A DNA stretch of 64,000 nt from Rhizobium sp. ASV8 (GCF_016429255.1 NZ_JAELUG010000016.1:1-64000), one strand, 5' to 3'. Counted from the first letter of the stretch, positions 8,957-19,660 are shown. Translations and numbers: made by a program. Notes: a model not told the origin generated them from the letters alone.

Positions 8957-10348
8957 TCGCCGTGTCACGCGCATCGGCAATCCGCCGCGCGGCTGGGTCG
9001 TCAGCTTCTGCACCGGCCAGGGATCCGTGCCGTCGATCGCATCGAAACGAAAACGCCGCATCATTACGGCAAGGGCGATAACCGCTTCCTGCAGGGCGAA
9101 GGTCGCACCGATGCAGACCCGCGGGCCGGCGCCAAAGGGAAGATACTGGAAGCGGTTGATCTTGCCGCGGTTCTCCGGAAGAAAACGCTCGGGCATGAAG
9201 GCGCGCGGCTTTTCCCAGTAGAGCACATGGCGATGCAGGGTCCACGGCATGATCAGCACGGTGATCCCCTTCTCTATCGTCACACGCTCGCCCTCGGGGC
9301 TCGTCCATTCGTCATCGGCGATGGCGGCGCGATTGATCGACGGCGCCGGTGGATAAAGACGCATCGCCTCTTCGAAAGAGGCGCGAACATAGGGCATCAG
9401 ATCAAGCCAGGAGACCGGCTCGGCATCGGTTGCCAGCACCCGGTCGATTTCCTCTTCCATGGCTTGGCGGATATGCGGGCTTTTGGCGACGCAATAGAGC
9501 GTCCAGGCCAGGGCGCGGGCCGTCGTCTCATGGCCGGCGCCGATGAAGGTGAGGATATTGTCCTCTATCTCCTCCATCGTCAGCCCGTCGGGACCGGCTT
9601 TCTCCAGAAGCAAGGTCAGGAAGTCGTCCGGTGCGCTTGCGCGGTCGCTGCGCATCTTTTCCAGGCGCTGATCCATGGTATTGCGGACAATGCCGCGAAA
9701 CTTGTCGAGCATGCGCTGACCGCCGATGCGGGTGAAGCGCGGCACCCAGGACGGCGCGCGCAAGAGATCCATCGGATCGACACGGCCCATGCGATGCAGC
9801 AGCTCGTTGACATCGTCGGAAAAACTGGTGCTTTCGGTGACGATCTCGCCCGAGAACAAGGTTTCGGCCAGAATGACGAAGGTCAGCTCGGTCATATCGG
9901 CACCGATATCAAACACCGCGCCGTCGCCGTCGACATCATCGTATTTGTGCAGGTATTCCAGGCTCTGGCTCAGCATCTGGCCGGCGAAGCCCTGGGCGTG
10001 GCGCGGCGTAAAGACCGGAGCCACGGCCTTGCGCGAGCGCTTCCAAACAGGGCCTTCCGCCGTCAACAATCCATCACGCAGGATCGGCCGAAGCACCAGC
10101 TGGCGGATGTCAGCCATGCGATAGTTGGCTGAATTGTCGACCAGAATATGCTTGATCAGGCCGGGATCATTGACGATCAGCGTTCGCTCGTTGAAGAACT
10201 TCGTCTTGATCCAGGGCAGCGTGTAGGAAGGCTCTCCCCAAAGCTCCAACGGATTGCGCAGGATGGTCTTGATGATCGTCCATCGCGATGGCGGGACGGT
10301 GCGCGGGATAGGCGCCGGTGGGGAGAAGGCTTCCGGAAACATGTCCAT
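8954..10348 (-). CDS. Cytochrome P450
   Basis: Soluble haem-thiolate monooxygenase of 464 aa with no membrane anchor visible. It has the I-helix oxygen motif GAGHETTARAL, the ExxR motif of the K helix (FEEAMRLYPP) and the haem loop FGAGPRVCIG with ligand Cys412. The start at 10348 is preferred because GAGGAG lies 10 bases upstream; ATG 10357 and 10378 are possible but badly spaced. No ferredoxin or reductase gene is nearby, so the electron partner and substrate are unknown. Its stop codon lies inside a repeat hairpin. Confidence 0.93.
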   Translation of the reverse strand: MDMFPEAFSPPAPIPRTVPPSRWTIIKTILRNPLELWGEPSYTLPWIKTKFFNERTLIVNDPGLIKHILVDNSANYRMADIRQLVLRPILRDGLLTAEGPVWKRSRKAVAPVFTPRHAQGFAGQMLSQSLEYLHKYDDVDGDGAVFDIGADMTELTFVILAETLFSGEIVTESTSFSDDVNELLHRMGRVDPMDLLRAPSWVPRFTRIGGQRMLDKFRGIVRNTMDQRLEKMRSDRASAPDDFLTLLLEKAGPDGLTMEEIEDNILTFIGAGHETTARALAWTLYCVAKSPHIRQAMEEEIDRVLATDAEPVSWLDLMPYVRASFEEAMRLYPPAPSINRAAIADDEWTSPEGERVTIEKGITVLIMPWTLHRHVLYWEKPRAFMPERFLPENRGKINRFQYLPFGAGPRVCIGATFALQEAVIALAVMMRRFRFDAIDGTDPWPVQKLTTQPRGGLPMRVTRR

Positions 10349-10449
10349 GGGATCCATTCTCCTCGAAAATCGGGCCATTGATGATCATTGCGACAGGAGC
10401 GGCGCATCCATCCGATATGGTGAACGCCGCTCCCGAAATCCAGACGGTA

Positions 10450-10535
10450 AAAGGTCGCGCTAAACGCTTTGGATCTTTGCTCTCGTGCAGGTCGTTGCCG
10501 CAAAACCGCTGCACGCTTTTACGCGACATGCTTTA
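10450..10535 (-). repeat. Family A intergenic repeat, copy A1 (5'-truncated)
   Basis: On the minus strand it begins TAAAGCATGTCGCGTAAAAG and continues with GTGCAGCGGTTTTGCGG, then the AAAGCGTTTA arm. It aligns with copies at 20341-20448 and 52096-52200. Its first triplet TAA is the stop codon of the DUF1402 gene. Confidence 0.8.
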
Positions 10536-11486
10536 CAACAGCGACTTCAGATCACTCAGCTTATTGTTGATGAGCCAGCCGTAATAATTCTCTTCTGGCC
10601 AGATCGGCTGCGAAGAGCCGCGATTCTTGGCGGCGAGGGCGGCGGCGCGCCGGCGCGAATTACCGAGATTGTAGAGGGTCGCGGTAACGCCCGGATTGCC
10701 TGAAATATCCATGCCGGCGATCGAGCGATAGTCATCGATCGACTTGCGGATCGCCGCAGCGACGAAAGCCAGCGACAGATCGGGATCCATGATCGCCTTG
10801 TAGACGCCGCCGGCATCCTTCTCATCCAGCTTCGGAATGCCTGATGTGCGGCTGACGAGATCGGAGAGTTCCAATGCCGTCAGCGGATTAACCTGGCCGA
10901 GGCCGAAGGTCTGCCCGGCATAGAAGGGCTGGAAGAATACCGCGCTAAAGCGATTGTCCGGATAGGATTTTCCACCGACCGTCTTGCCGCGGAAATCGTC
11001 TTCCCAGACATCTTCGCGGCAGATCCAGAGGCTGTAGGAGTCCTTCTTGCTCTTGCAGGCATCGAATTGCGGCCGGGCGACGAAATCGTCGACGTTTTCG
11101 CCGTTATAGGCGAAGCGGAAGTTCTGGCCGGCGTAGGAGGCCGCCTTGACGTAGTAGGACTGCAGGCCGTCATAGGCGTCGACATTGTAGGTGTGCTCGC
11201 CGACCAATGCACCGATAATGTGGATGGGATCGATGCCGTAGGCGCGCGCCGTCGACTTGATCTTCGACATCAGCTTCTTGTCGGTCGCCAGCAGCTCTCG
11301 CACCTTCTGGTATTTTCGCTCGAAGGTGGAGCTGGTGCCGCGCGTGCGCCGGACGGAAGCGCCGGGGACCGGCGGCTGTTCGGCATTGCGGTTGCCTGGC
11401 GGCACTGCACTTGCCGCGTCCGCATAGGCGGGCACCCAAGCGAGGCTGACGACGGCCAGAAGAAGAGTGATCAGTATACGTCGCAA
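10533..11486 (-). CDS. Secreted DUF1402 protein, possible divergent lytic transglycosylase
   Basis: A 317-residue exported protein of the DUF1402 family, function undescribed as far as I know. A signal peptide covers about residues 1-25 (RRILITLLLAVVSLAW, cleavage near AYADA). The mature part has features in the order seen in SLT-fold lytic transglycosylases: YGIDPIHIIGALVGEHTYN with Glu97 where the catalytic glutamate would be, then GLGQVNPLTA at 195-204 (compare GLMQI.P.TA), then ATLYNLGNSR at 269-278 (compare AYNAG). This assignment is inference from motif order. Two cysteines at 144 and 156 could form a disulfide. It ends in a repeat-borne TAA. Confidence 0.85.
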   Translation of the reverse strand: MRRILITLLLAVVSLAWVPAYADAASAVPPGNRNAEQPPVPGASVRRTRGTSSTFERKYQKVRELLATDKKLMSKIKSTARAYGIDPIHIIGALVGEHTYNVDAYDGLQSYYVKAASYAGQNFRFAYNGENVDDFVARPQFDACKSKKDSYSLWICREDVWEDDFRGKTVGGKSYPDNRFSAVFFQPFYAGQTFGLGQVNPLTALELSDLVSRTSGIPKLDEKDAGGVYKAIMDPDLSLAFVAAAIRKSIDDYRSIAGMDISGNPGVTATLYNLGNSRRRAAALAAKNRGSSQPIWPEENYYGWLINNKLSDLKSLL

Positions 11487-11575
11487 GATGGCTGTCCTGT
11501 CGAAGTTTCAACCGATGTTTCCTTGCGGTTGCCTGACGGATAATCTTGGCCGAATAAAGCCACCCGACATAAGGA

Positions 11576-11609
11576 AACAGGCCCCTAACTAGAAAGTTGG
11601 GGGCCTGTT
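11576..11609 (-). terminator. Hairpin terminator downstream of hslU
   Basis: AACAGGCCCC and GGGGCCTGTT form a perfect 10-base stem. On the minus strand the stem is followed by a short TTTCCTT tract. It lies about 40 bases past the hslU stop and also upstream of the DUF1402 gene, separating the two minus-strand units. Confidence 0.6.
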
Positions 11610-11649
11610 GTCGAGTATTTACTGTTTTAGATCGCCTTTATCCGTCCTG

Positions 11650-12960
11650 TTACAGGATGAAGCGGGACAGATCGGTGTTGGTTGCGAGATCGCCGACATG
11701 CTCGCGGACATAGGCGGCATCGATGGTCACCGAGACACCGGCACGGTCCGAAGCATTGTAGGAAATCTCATCGAGCACGCGCTCCATGACCGTCTGCAGG
11801 CGGCGTGCGCCGATATTCTCGACGGTAGAGTTCAGGTGCACGGCGACATCGGCAAGGGCGTCGATGGCGTCGTCGGTGAAATCGAGCTTCAGATCTTCCG
11901 TTTCCATCAGCGCCTTGTACTGGCGGATGAGGCTGGCTTCCGGCTCGGTCAGGATGCGACGGAAATCTTCCTTGGTCAGCGGCTTCAGCTCGACGCGGAT
12001 CGGCAGGCGGCCCTGCAATTCCGGCAGCAGATCAGACGGCTTGGAAACGTGGAAGGCACCGGAGGCGATGAAGAGGATATGGTCCGTCTTGACCGGGCCA
12101 TACTTCGTCGAAACCGTCGTGCCTTCGACCAGCGGCAGCAGGTCGCGCTGCACGCCTTCGCGCGAGACACCGGCACCCATGCCGCCGTCGCGCGCCGCGA
12201 TCTTGTCGATCTCGTCGAGGAAGACGATGCCGTCATTCTCCGCCGAACGCACGGCTTCGCGCTGGATCGCCTCGTTGTCGATCAGCTTGTCGGATTCGTC
12301 GCGCACGAGTTCCTTGTAGGAATCCTTGACCGTGGTGCGCACCTTCTTGGTGCGGCCGCCCATGGCCTTGCCGAACATTTCCGACAGGTTGAGCACGCCG
12401 ATATTGGCGCCGGGCATGCCGGGGATTTCAAAGCCGCCGGGCATGCCGGAACCGGTATCGGCAACTTCGATGTCGATTTCCTTGTCATCGAGCTGGCCAT
12501 CGCGCAGCTTCTTGCGGAAGCTGTCACGCGTCGCCGGCGATGCAGTCGCACCAACTAGGGCATCGAGCACACGCTCCTCGGCGCTCATATGCGCCTTGGC
12601 CTGCACCTCGGCGCGCTTCTTTTCACGCACCAGGCCGATGCCGACCTCGACGAGATCGCGGACGATCTGTTCGACGTCGCGGCCGACATAGCCGACTTCG
12701 GTAAACTTGGTGGCTTCGACCTTGATGAAAGGCGCGCCGGCAAGCTTGGCGAGACGGCGGGAGATTTCCGTCTTGCCGACACCGGTCGGGCCGATCATCA
12801 AAATGTTCTTGGGCATGACTTCGTCGCGCAGATCGGGCTCGAGCTGCTGGCGGCGCCAGCGGTTGCGCAGGGCAATCGCTACTGCGCGCTTGGCCTCATG
12901 CTGGCCGACAATGTAGCGGTCGAGTTCGGAAACGATCTCGCGGGGGGAAAAAGTGGTCAT
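11650..12960 (-). CDS. hslU: ATP-dependent protease ATPase subunit HslU
   Basis: AAA+ unfoldase ring that feeds substrates to the HslV peptidase. Walker A GPTGVGKT is at residues 57-64, Walker B is [12 protein letters not shown], and the sensor region [15 protein letters not shown] is present. The C-terminus ends DLSRFIL, the short tail that docks into HslV. Between the Walker motifs lies the family's inserted I domain (about residues 110-245). At 436 aa it has the usual length of about 440. It follows hslV by 47 bases, so the two form an operon. Confidence 0.97.
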   Translation of the reverse strand: MTTFSPREIVSELDRYIVGQHEAKRAVAIALRNRWRRQQLEPDLRDEVMPKNILMIGPTGVGKTEISRRLAKLAGAPFIKVEATKFTEVGYVGRDVEQIVRDLVEVGIGLVREKKRAEVQAKAHMSAEERVLDALVGATASPATRDSFRKKLRDGQLDDKEIDIEVADTGSGMPGGFEIPGMPGANIGVLNLSEMFGKAMGGRTKKVRTTVKDSYKELVRDESDKLIDNEAIQREAVRSAENDGIVFLDEIDKIAARDGGMGAGVSREGVQRDLLPLVEGTTVSTKYGPVKTDHILFIASGAFHVSKPSDLLPELQGRLPIRVELKPLTKEDFRRILTEPEASLIRQYKALMETEDLKLDFTDDAIDALADVAVHLNSTVENIGARRLQTVMERVLDEISYNASDRAGVSVTIDAAYVREHVGDLATNTDLSRFIL

Positions 12961-13007
12961 TTCGTATGTTCCCTATCAGGGCTAGAAACTATCAAGAGAG
13001 GAACGTC

Positions 13008-13535
13008 TTAGACTTCGGCATCCAGCGTTTCCAGAATCACGTTGTGATTCGTGTAAACGCAAATGTCGGCAGCGATATCGAGGGCGCGGCGGGCGACTTC
13101 CTCAGCGGATTTGTCGCTATCCATCAGCGCGCGTGCGGCGGCGAGCGCAAAATTGCCGCCGGAGCCGATCGCCATGGCGCCATGTTCGGGCTCGAGCACA
13201 TCGCCGTTGCCGGTGATGGCGAGCGTTACCTGCTTATCGGCAACCAGCATCATAGCTTCGAGGTTGCGCAGATACTTGTCGGTCCGCCAGTCCTTGGCGA
13301 GCTCGACGGCGGCGCGCATCAACTGGCCAGGATATTGTTCGAGCTTCTTTTCAAGGCGCTCGAGCAGCGTAAAGGCATCAGCGGTCGCGCCGGCAAAACC
13401 GGCGATGACATCGCCCTTGCCGATGCGGCGAACCTTGCGCGCATTGCCCTTCATTACGGTCTGGCCAAGGCTCACCTGGCCATCACCAGCCATCACGACC
13501 TTGCCGTTCTTGCGAATAGTCACGATTGTCGTCAT
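13008..13535 (-). CDS. hslV: ATP-dependent protease peptidase subunit HslV
   Basis: Proteasome-beta-like threonine peptidase of the HslVU complex. It begins [20 protein letters not shown], so removal of Met exposes Thr2, the nucleophile, without a long propeptide. Lys and Gly of the GDGQVSLG segment and the [14 protein letters not shown] helix are present. At 175 aa it matches the family. It is the first gene of hslVU. A candidate promoter lies at 13602-13629. Confidence 0.97.
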   Translation of the reverse strand: MTTIVTIRKNGKVVMAGDGQVSLGQTVMKGNARKVRRIGKGDVIAGFAGATADAFTLLERLEKKLEQYPGQLMRAAVELAKDWRTDKYLRNLEAMMLVADKQVTLAITGNGDVLEPEHGAMAIGSGGNFALAAARALMDSDKSAEEVARRALDIAADICVYTNHNVILETLDAEV

Positions 13536-13601
13536 TTAACACCTGTTTGCCCCCGTTCCGGCGGGCTTTCTGCCGGGCCGCGTTTCGGCCCCGTCAGCAC
13601 C

Positions 13602-13629
13602 TATGTAAGAGGGCTTTTGACGATTGCAA
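13602..13629 (-). promoter_or_regulatory. Candidate hslV promoter
   Basis: On the minus strand TTGCAA (13624-13629) and TACATA (13602-13607) are 16 bases apart, about 65 bases before the hslV start. It reads as a housekeeping-type site. I found no good RpoH-type CTTG box, although hslVU is often heat-shock controlled. Confidence 0.3.
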
Positions 13630-13748
13630 ATGGCAGCCATGCCGGTTTAATCCGTGCGAGCCGGCTAAAGGCGTAGGCCTCGCGCGTAACTTCTGGATAT
13701 TTCCCGATACGCCTGATAAGGAACCCCCGTATTCCGATGGAGCATCCC

Positions 13749-14357
13749 ATGGCAGAGACCGCAGCGAGCCGCACGGCAAGCGTTTCCCGCAAGACCAACG
13801 AGACCTCGGTCTCCGTTTCCGTCAACATCGACGGCAGCGGCAAATCGACGATTTCGACCGGTGTCGGCTTCTTCGACCATATGCTGGAACAGCTCTCGCG
13901 ACATTCGCTGATCGACATGGAGATCGACACCAAGGGCGATCTGCATGTCGACGATCATCATGCCGTTGAAGACACCGGCATCGCAATCGGCCAGGCGATC
14001 GCCAAGGCGCTCGGCGACCGGCGCGGCATCACGCGCTATGCCTCGATCGACCTTGCCATGGACGAGACGATGACCAAGGCGGCCGTCGACCTCTCGGGCC
14101 GGCCGTTCCTCGTCTGGAACGTTTCCTTCAGCGCCCCGAAGATCGGCACCTTCGATACCGAGCTGGTACGCGAGTTCTTCCAGGCTCTGGCGCAGAATGC
14201 CGGCATCACGCTGCATATCCTCAACCATTATGGCGCCAACAATCACCATATAGCCGAGACATGCTTCAAGGCCGTTGCACGCGCATTGCGCACCGCAACC
14301 GAGATCGATCCGCGGCAGGCAGGCCGGGTGCCCTCGACGAAAGGCACGCTCGCCTAA
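13749..14357 (+). CDS. hisB: Imidazoleglycerol-phosphate dehydratase
   Basis: Mn-dependent dehydratase for the sixth step of histidine synthesis, the single-function form without a phosphatase domain. The HisB metal-site histidine motifs are visible: [27 protein letters not shown] and [18 protein letters not shown]. The product is 202 aa, the normal rhizobial size. ATG 13749 is preferred over ATG 13737 because GGAG lies six bases upstream. It heads a plus-strand his cluster, diverging from hslV. Confidence 0.96.
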   Translation: MAETAASRTASVSRKTNETSVSVSVNIDGSGKSTISTGVGFFDHMLEQLSRHSLIDMEIDTKGDLHVDDHHAVEDTGIAIGQAIAKALGDRRGITRYASIDLAMDETMTKAAVDLSGRPFLVWNVSFSAPKIGTFDTELVREFFQALAQNAGITLHILNHYGANNHHIAETCFKAVARALRTATEIDPRQAGRVPSTKGTLA

Positions 14358-14381
14358 GCCCCAAAATGGGGAATTGAGGAA

Positions 14382-14879
14382 ATGGCAAGCTATCTGATTT
14401 TGACTCCGCCAGGGACGCCCGATCGATCCGAAGCATCGGATCGGTATCGCGACGGAACGCGATTCATCCGCGACGGCTTTTCGTGGAAAGCCTTCGTATT
14501 TCCAAGCCTGTGGATGCTCTATCACCGCCTCTGGCTGCACGCCGTCGCTGCCGTGCTGCTGCAGGGCTTCGCCCTGGAGCTGATGCGCCATTCGGGGTTT
14601 TTCATCGCCGGTGCCGCCATATGGCTCGGCGTTCACATCCTGGCGGGACTTGAGGGACCGGACGCTGCAGGACAGCGGCTGATCAACCGGGGCTGGAAGA
14701 TAGAGAATCTCGTTTCTGCGCGCGACCTTGCGACAGCGGAAGAGATCCATTTTTCCCAGCTCGAGCAGGAGTCAAAAGAGGATATCCACCCAAGGAATTG
14801 GGATATTCCAGCACCTAATACCAATACCAGCCGCCCAGGCCCGAGCTTCGGTCTTCCCGGCTATGACGGAGGACGCTGA
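14382..14879 (+). CDS. DUF2628 membrane protein in the his cluster
   Basis: A 165-residue protein of the DUF2628 family. It has a soluble N-terminus, the conserved [24 protein letters not shown] block, then two hydrophobic segments at about 52-70 and 73-90. The C-terminal tail is polar and proline/glycine-rich. Its function is unknown. It sits 24 bases after hisB and two bases before hisH, so it must be co-transcribed with histidine genes although no enzymatic role is apparent. Confidence 0.85.
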   Translation: MASYLILTPPGTPDRSEASDRYRDGTRFIRDGFSWKAFVFPSLWMLYHRLWLHAVAAVLLQGFALELMRHSGFFIAGAAIWLGVHILAGLEGPDAAGQRLINRGWKIENLVSARDLATAEEIHFSQLEQESKEDIHPRNWDIPAPNTNTSRPGPSFGLPGYDGGR

Positions 14880-14881
14880 CA

Positions 14882-15532
14882 ATGCGCGTCGCGATTATCG
14901 ACTATGGTTCCGGCAATCTGCGCTCGGCCACGAAAGCTTTCGAGCGCGCTGCCCGCGAGGCCGGCATCGACGCAGAGATTGACCTCACCGATGACGCCGA
15001 GCGCGTTGCCACCGCCGACCGCATCGTCCTTCCCGGCGTCGGCGCCTATGCCGATTGCCGCCGCGGCCTGGACGCCGTGCCTGGCATGGCGGAAGCGGTT
15101 ATCGACGTTGTGGAGCATAAGGCCCGCCCCTTCCTCGGCATCTGCGTCGGCATGCAGCTAATGTCGTCGCGCGGTCTGGAAAAGACCGTTACCCAAGGGT
15201 TTGGCTGGATCAAGGGCGACGTCAAGGAAATGACGCCGAGCGACCCTAGCCTCAAGATCCCACAGATCGGCTGGAATACGCTCGACCTGCGCCATCCGCA
15301 CGCCCTGTTCGACGGGATCGCGACCGGGCCTGACGGCCTGCACGCCTATTTCGTCCATTCCTACCATCTGGCTGCCGAACACGGCGACGATGTCATCGCG
15401 ACGACGAGCTATGGCGGCTCGATGACCGCCTTTGTCGGCCGCGACAATATCGCCGGCGCGCAGTTCCATCCGGAAAAGAGCCAGAAACTCGGCCTTGCCC
15501 TGATCGCCAATTTCTTGCGCTGGAAGCCATAA
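14882..15532 (+). CDS. hisH: Imidazole glycerol phosphate synthase glutaminase subunit HisH
   Basis: Class I glutamine amidotransferase that supplies ammonia to HisF. It starts with [11 protein letters not shown]. Nucleophile Cys88 lies in [11 protein letters not shown], and the His/Glu of the triad in QFHPEKSQ near the C-terminus. The length of 216 aa is normal. It starts two bases after the DUF2628 stop, which suggests translational coupling; hisA follows 25 bases later. Confidence 0.97.
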   Translation: MRVAIIDYGSGNLRSATKAFERAAREAGIDAEIDLTDDAERVATADRIVLPGVGAYADCRRGLDAVPGMAEAVIDVVEHKARPFLGICVGMQLMSSRGLEKTVTQGFGWIKGDVKEMTPSDPSLKIPQIGWNTLDLRHPHALFDGIATGPDGLHAYFVHSYHLAAEHGDDVIATTSYGGSMTAFVGRDNIAGAQFHPEKSQKLGLALIANFLRWKP

Positions 15533-15557
15533 GGCTCGCGCTCCAAGGACAGACATC

Positions 15558-16301
15558 ATGATTCTTTTCCCCGCTATCGACCTAAAAGACGGCCAATGCG
15601 TGCGCCTCAAGCTCGGCGACATGGAGCAGGCGACCGTCTATAATCCCGATCCCGGTGCGCAGGCGAAAGCCTTCGAAGACCAGGGCTTCGAGTGGCTACA
15701 TGTGGTCGATCTCAATGGTGCCTTCGCCGGCGAGACCGTCAACGGCGCTGCCGTCGACGCCATTCTCAAGGCAACGAAGAACCCGGTGCAGCTCGGCGGC
15801 GGCATCCGCACGCTCGATCACATCGAAAACTGGCTGTCGCGCGGGCTGACACGCGTCATCCTCGGCACCGTCGCCGTGCGCGATCCAGCGCTGGTCATCG
15901 AAGCCTGCAGGAGATTTCCGGGTCATGTCGCCGTCGGCATCGACGCCAAGGGCGGCAAGGTAGCCGTCGAAGGATGGGCGGAAGCTTCCGAACTCGGCGT
16001 CATCGAACTTGCGAAAAAGTTCGAGGGCGCAGGCGTTGCCGCGATCATCTATACCGATATCGATCGCGACGGCATTCTGACTGGCATCAACTGGGCCTCG
16101 ACACTGGAACTGGCCGAGGCCGTTTCCATCCCCGTCATCGCTTCGGGCGGACTTGCCTCGCTTGACGATATCAAGCGCATGATCGAGCCGGACGCCCGCA
16201 AACTGGAGGGTGCGATTTCCGGCCGCGCGCTCTATGATGGCCGCATCGATCCCAAGGAAGCGCTGGCGCTGATCAAGCAGGCCAGGGAGGCAGTGCAATG
16301 A
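15558..16301 (+). CDS. hisA: ProFAR isomerase HisA
   Basis: TIM-barrel isomerase that converts ProFAR to PRFAR in histidine synthesis. The N-terminal catalytic Asp is in [14 protein letters not shown] and the second in YTDIDRDG. Phosphate-binding loops are LGGGIRT and ASGGLAS. It is 247 aa. The stop overlaps the hisF start by four bases (ATGA), typical of coupled translation. Confidence 0.97.
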   Translation: MILFPAIDLKDGQCVRLKLGDMEQATVYNPDPGAQAKAFEDQGFEWLHVVDLNGAFAGETVNGAAVDAILKATKNPVQLGGGIRTLDHIENWLSRGLTRVILGTVAVRDPALVIEACRRFPGHVAVGIDAKGGKVAVEGWAEASELGVIELAKKFEGAGVAAIIYTDIDRDGILTGINWASTLELAEAVSIPVIASGGLASLDDIKRMIEPDARKLEGAISGRALYDGRIDPKEALALIKQAREAVQ

Positions 16302-17086
16302 CACTCAAAGCCCGCGTCATCCCCTGCCTCGACGTCAAGGACGGCCGCGTCGTCAAGGGTGTCAATTTCGTCAACCTCGTCGATGCCGGCGATCCCGTAG
16401 AAGCGGCAAAGGCCTATGATGCCGCCGGAGCCGACGAACTCTGCTTCCTCGACATTACGGCTTCTTCCGACAATCGCGACACCATCTTCGACGTGGTGGC
16501 GCGCACCGCCGAGCAATGCTTCATGCCTGTTACGGTCGGCGGCGGCGTGCGCGCCATCGCCGACATCCGCAAGCTGCTGCTCTGCGGCGCCGACAAGGTT
16601 TCTATCAATTCAGCGGCGGTCAACAACCCCGATTTCGTGGCCGAGGCGGCCGACAAATTCGGCAACCAATGCATCGTCGTGTCGATCGACGCCAAGCGGC
16701 GGCGCACCGAAGCACTCGGTGGCGATAATCTAAGCGCCTGGGAGATTTATACCCATGGCGGCCGCAACGCGACTGGCATCGACGCCGTCGACTTCGCCCG
16801 CAAGATGGTCGAACGCGGTGCCGGCGAGCTGCTCGTCACCTCGATGGACCGCGACGGCACCAAGGTCGGCTACGATCTGGAGCTGACGCGGGCGATCGCC
16901 GATGCGGTGCGCGTTCCCGTCATCGCATCCGGTGGTGTCGGCGATCTCGACGACCTTGTCGCCGGCGTCAAGGAAGGCCATGCAACGGCGGTGCTTGCTG
17001 CATCGATCTTCCACTTCGGCACCTATTCGGTGGGCGAGGCAAAGCGCTACATGGCCGAGCGCGGCATCCCCATGCGGCTCGATTAA
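16298..17086 (+). CDS. hisF: Imidazole glycerol phosphate synthase cyclase subunit HisF
   Basis: TIM-barrel cyclase that, with HisH, makes imidazole glycerol phosphate and AICAR. The catalytic Asp is in [16 protein letters not shown], the partner Asp in [13 protein letters not shown]. Phosphate loops VGGGVRA and ASGGVGD are present. At 262 aa it is slightly longer than the usual 252-258. It overlaps hisA by four bases. Confidence 0.97.
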   Translation: MTLKARVIPCLDVKDGRVVKGVNFVNLVDAGDPVEAAKAYDAAGADELCFLDITASSDNRDTIFDVVARTAEQCFMPVTVGGGVRAIADIRKLLLCGADKVSINSAAVNNPDFVAEAADKFGNQCIVVSIDAKRRRTEALGGDNLSAWEIYTHGGRNATGIDAVDFARKMVERGAGELLVTSMDRDGTKVGYDLELTRAIADAVRVPVIASGGVGDLDDLVAGVKEGHATAVLAASIFHFGTYSVGEAKRYMAERGIPMRLD

Positions 17087-17100
17087 AAGGCAACGCACCA

Positions 17101-17415
17101 ATGAGCGGATTTACCCTTTCCGACCTCGAACGAATTGTCGAGGAACGCTCCAAGGCATCACCAGACGAATCCTGGACGGCGAAGCTTGTTGCAGCCGGCC
17201 AGCCGAAAGCGGCCAAGAAGCTCGGCGAAGAGGCGATCGAGGCTGTGATGGCTGCGATCACCAACGATCACGACAACCTCACTTATGAGGCCGCCGACGT
17301 ACTATATCACCTTTTGGTCGTATTGAAGATTGCAGGCATTCCGTTGCAGAATGTCATGGGCGAGCTCGAAAGGCGCACTGCCCAATCCGGCCTTCAAGAG
17401 AAGGCGAGCCGGTAG
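17101..17415 (+). CDS. hisE: Phosphoribosyl-ATP diphosphatase
   Basis: Second enzyme of histidine synthesis, hydrolysing PR-ATP to PR-AMP; a small all-alpha MazG-like protein. The conserved metal-binding stretch [14 protein letters not shown] and the following [14 protein letters not shown] are present. It is 104 aa and stand-alone, with no HisI fusion; hisI is not in the window. It lies 14 bases after hisF and six before coaA. Confidence 0.96.
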   Translation: MSGFTLSDLERIVEERSKASPDESWTAKLVAAGQPKAAKKLGEEAIEAVMAAITNDHDNLTYEAADVLYHLLVVLKIAGIPLQNVMGELERRTAQSGLQEKASR

Positions 17416-17421
17416 AAAGCG

Positions 17422-18417
17422 ATGACCATAGCGACCAAGACCCCGCCTGCGCCCGAGACGCTCGATATTTTCCAGGCGAAAGACTATTCGCCCTATTATT
17501 TCTTTTCCTCGGAAGAGTGGGCGAAGTTCCGGGCCGATACGCCATTGACGCTGACCGCCGACGAAGTGACGCGGCTGCGCTCGATGGGCGACCCGATCGA
17601 TCTTACGGAAGTCCGCCGGATCTATCTGTCGCTGTCGCGGCTTTTGTCCTCGCATGTCGAATCCTCGCAGATCCTGTTCGAGCAGCGCAATCGCTTCCTC
17701 AGCCTTTCCGATGTCGCCAAGACGCCCTTCGTCATCGGTATCGCAGGCTCCGTTGCCGTCGGCAAATCCACCACGGCCCGTATCCTCAAGGAACTGCTGC
17801 GCCGCTGGCCGTCGAGCCCGAAGGTCGATCTCATCACGACGGACGGCTTTCTGCACCCGAACGCCGAGCTGCAGCGCCGCAACCTGATGCAGCGCAAGGG
17901 TTTTCCGGAAAGCTACGATACCGCGGCCCTCCTGCGCTTCCTGTCCGCGATCAAGGCCGGGCAGCCGAATGTGCAGGCGCCCTGCTATTCGCACCTCGTC
18001 TACGACGTGCTGCCGAACGAATTCAAGACCGTCGACCGCCCGGATATCCTGATCTTCGAGGGCATCAACGTGCTGCAATCGCGGCATTTGCCGGCGGACG
18101 GCAAGATCGTGCCGATGGTCTCCGACTTCTTCGACTTCTCGATCTATATCGACGCCGACGAGGATCTGATCCACAACTGGTATGTCGCCCGCTTCATGAA
18201 GCTGCGCGAGACCGCCTTCCGCGACCCGAACTCCTTCTTCCACCGCTATGCCTCGATCAGCGAAGAAGAGGCGCTGACGATCGCCGAAGGGCTCTGGAAG
18301 AACATCAACCTCAAGAACCTGCGCCAGAACATCCTGCCGACGCGCCCACGCGCCGATCTCATTCTGCAGAAAGGCAAGAACCATCTGATCGAACAGGTTG
18401 CGCTCAGGAAGCTTTGA
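17422..18417 (+). CDS. coaA: Type I pantothenate kinase
   Basis: Phosphorylates pantothenate, the committing step of coenzyme A synthesis. The P-loop GSVAVGKST is at residues 109-117. [10 protein letters not shown] and the [11 protein letters not shown] strand typical of CoaA follow. The length is 331 aa (family about 315-330). It lies six bases after hisE, so it is likely the last gene of the his transcript. Its 3' end overlaps the convergent GT87 gene by 14 bases. coaE is also in the window, at 63297. Confidence 0.96.
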   Translation: MTIATKTPPAPETLDIFQAKDYSPYYFFSSEEWAKFRADTPLTLTADEVTRLRSMGDPIDLTEVRRIYLSLSRLLSSHVESSQILFEQRNRFLSLSDVAKTPFVIGIAGSVAVGKSTTARILKELLRRWPSSPKVDLITTDGFLHPNAELQRRNLMQRKGFPESYDTAALLRFLSAIKAGQPNVQAPCYSHLVYDVLPNEFKTVDRPDILIFEGINVLQSRHLPADGKIVPMVSDFFDFSIYIDADEDLIHNWYVARFMKLRETAFRDPNSFFHRYASISEEEALTIAEGLWKNINLKNLRQNILPTRPRADLILQKGKNHLIEQVALRKL

Positions 18418-19627
18418 TAGGGGCTTTCTCGATTGCAGCTACCGCTCCCGTTTCCTGCCAAGCGCTATCGCGCAGGATGCGGATGAGCATGCATATCGCT
18501 AATCCGGCGGGGAACAAGGCTCCGAGCGGCAGCACCTGCCGCGCGATCTGCTGATTGAACAGGGGATAAAGCCAGGCGATGCCGAGAGGAGCCAACAAGC
18601 CCCGATAGGTGAAAAAGAAATATCCGGCGGCGACATTTATGGGAATAGCGTCGTAGGAATAGCCATAGGGCGTGGCGATAAGTGTCAAGACGATCGTAAG
18701 ACAGACCTTGCTTCGATGTTCAAAGGCTGTCTTGCGACGCCAAAGCCAAAGGGTCGTGGTAATGGCCGCGATCGAAACCATCATTTGCAATGAATAGGAA
18801 GCCGTAAGGCCGAGCCCCAAGGATCGCGCCAGCATGAAAAATGTCGTGGCGTTGACCTGATACCCCTGTGGAAAGGGCGCCTCCAGAATGGCCGTCATCA
18901 GCGGCCGCGTTTCCGTCAGGAACAACATCCAGACATCGAAGCCGAATAACAGGCCTGTCACAATCACCAGCAGAAGAGCCGTCACGCCCGCCGAAAGAAT
19001 GGCGCGGTAGTTGCCACTGGCAAGCAAGCAGAACGGCACGAGGACGCCAAGCTGCGGCTTCACAGTCAGCAAGCCGAGCAGAATACCCGCGATGATGGGC
19101 CGCCCTGGCGCAAACAGCAGCCCCGATAACAGGAGCGCCGTCGTCAGGGCCCCATTCTGCCCGAAGATGGCGTCGACCATGGCTGCGGGCGAAATCACGA
19201 TTAGCACGCGCGCCCACCAGGCCAGATCAAGGGGTCTCGTTGCCAGGAACAGCAGAAAAAGCGTTCCCAACGTCCAAACGACATAGGCGACGAAAATCGG
19301 CAACCCGGCAAGTGGGGCGCCAATCAACAGCATGGAGGGCGGGTAGCTCCATTCCTGATTCTGCATCAGCGGCGACAGGAGCAGCCGAAGCTCCCTCCGG
19401 TAAGCCTCGACATCGAACAGATAGGCCACATTGCCCTTGAGCGCCATTACCGCGCCGCCCCACAGATTGGTGAAATCCCAATAAGGCAGACGGTCGGTCA
19501 TGACGGACATTCCGTCTGGCGTTAAGACCCACAAGGATATCAGGAAGTAGAGACCTTTCGCCAATCCCAAAGCAACGATCAGGGCCGCAAAGATCAACTC
19601 CGGTTTCGTTCTCAGCCTTGCCAACAT
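18404..19627 (-). CDS. Polytopic GT87 (DUF2029) glycosyltransferase-like protein
   Basis: A membrane protein of 407 aa with about nine to ten hydrophobic segments. It fits glycosyltransferase family 87 (DUF2029), polyprenyl-phosphate-mannose-dependent transferases. Family-like features are the early [11 protein letters not shown] loop with acidic residues, [16 protein letters not shown], and [15 protein letters not shown] in the middle. ATG 19627 is chosen; a GTG directly before it is an alternative. It converges on coaA with overlapping ends. By eye, base use is less GC-biased than in the neighbours, which may mark an accessory gene. The sugar acceptor is unknown. Confidence 0.8.
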   Translation of the reverse strand: MLARLRTKPELIFAALIVALGLAKGLYFLISLWVLTPDGMSVMTDRLPYWDFTNLWGGAVMALKGNVAYLFDVEAYRRELRLLLSPLMQNQEWSYPPSMLLIGAPLAGLPIFVAYVVWTLGTLFLLFLATRPLDLAWWARVLIVISPAAMVDAIFGQNGALTTALLLSGLLFAPGRPIIAGILLGLLTVKPQLGVLVPFCLLASGNYRAILSAGVTALLLVIVTGLLFGFDVWMLFLTETRPLMTAILEAPFPQGYQVNATTFFMLARSLGLGLTASYSLQMMVSIAAITTTLWLWRRKTAFEHRSKVCLTIVLTLIATPYGYSYDAIPINVAAGYFFFTYRGLLAPLGIAWLYPLFNQQIARQVLPLGALFPAGLAICMLIRILRDSAWQETGAVAAIEKAPIKAS

Positions 19628-19660
19628 CACCCCAATCGCATTCGTCGCTAATCAGCCTAT

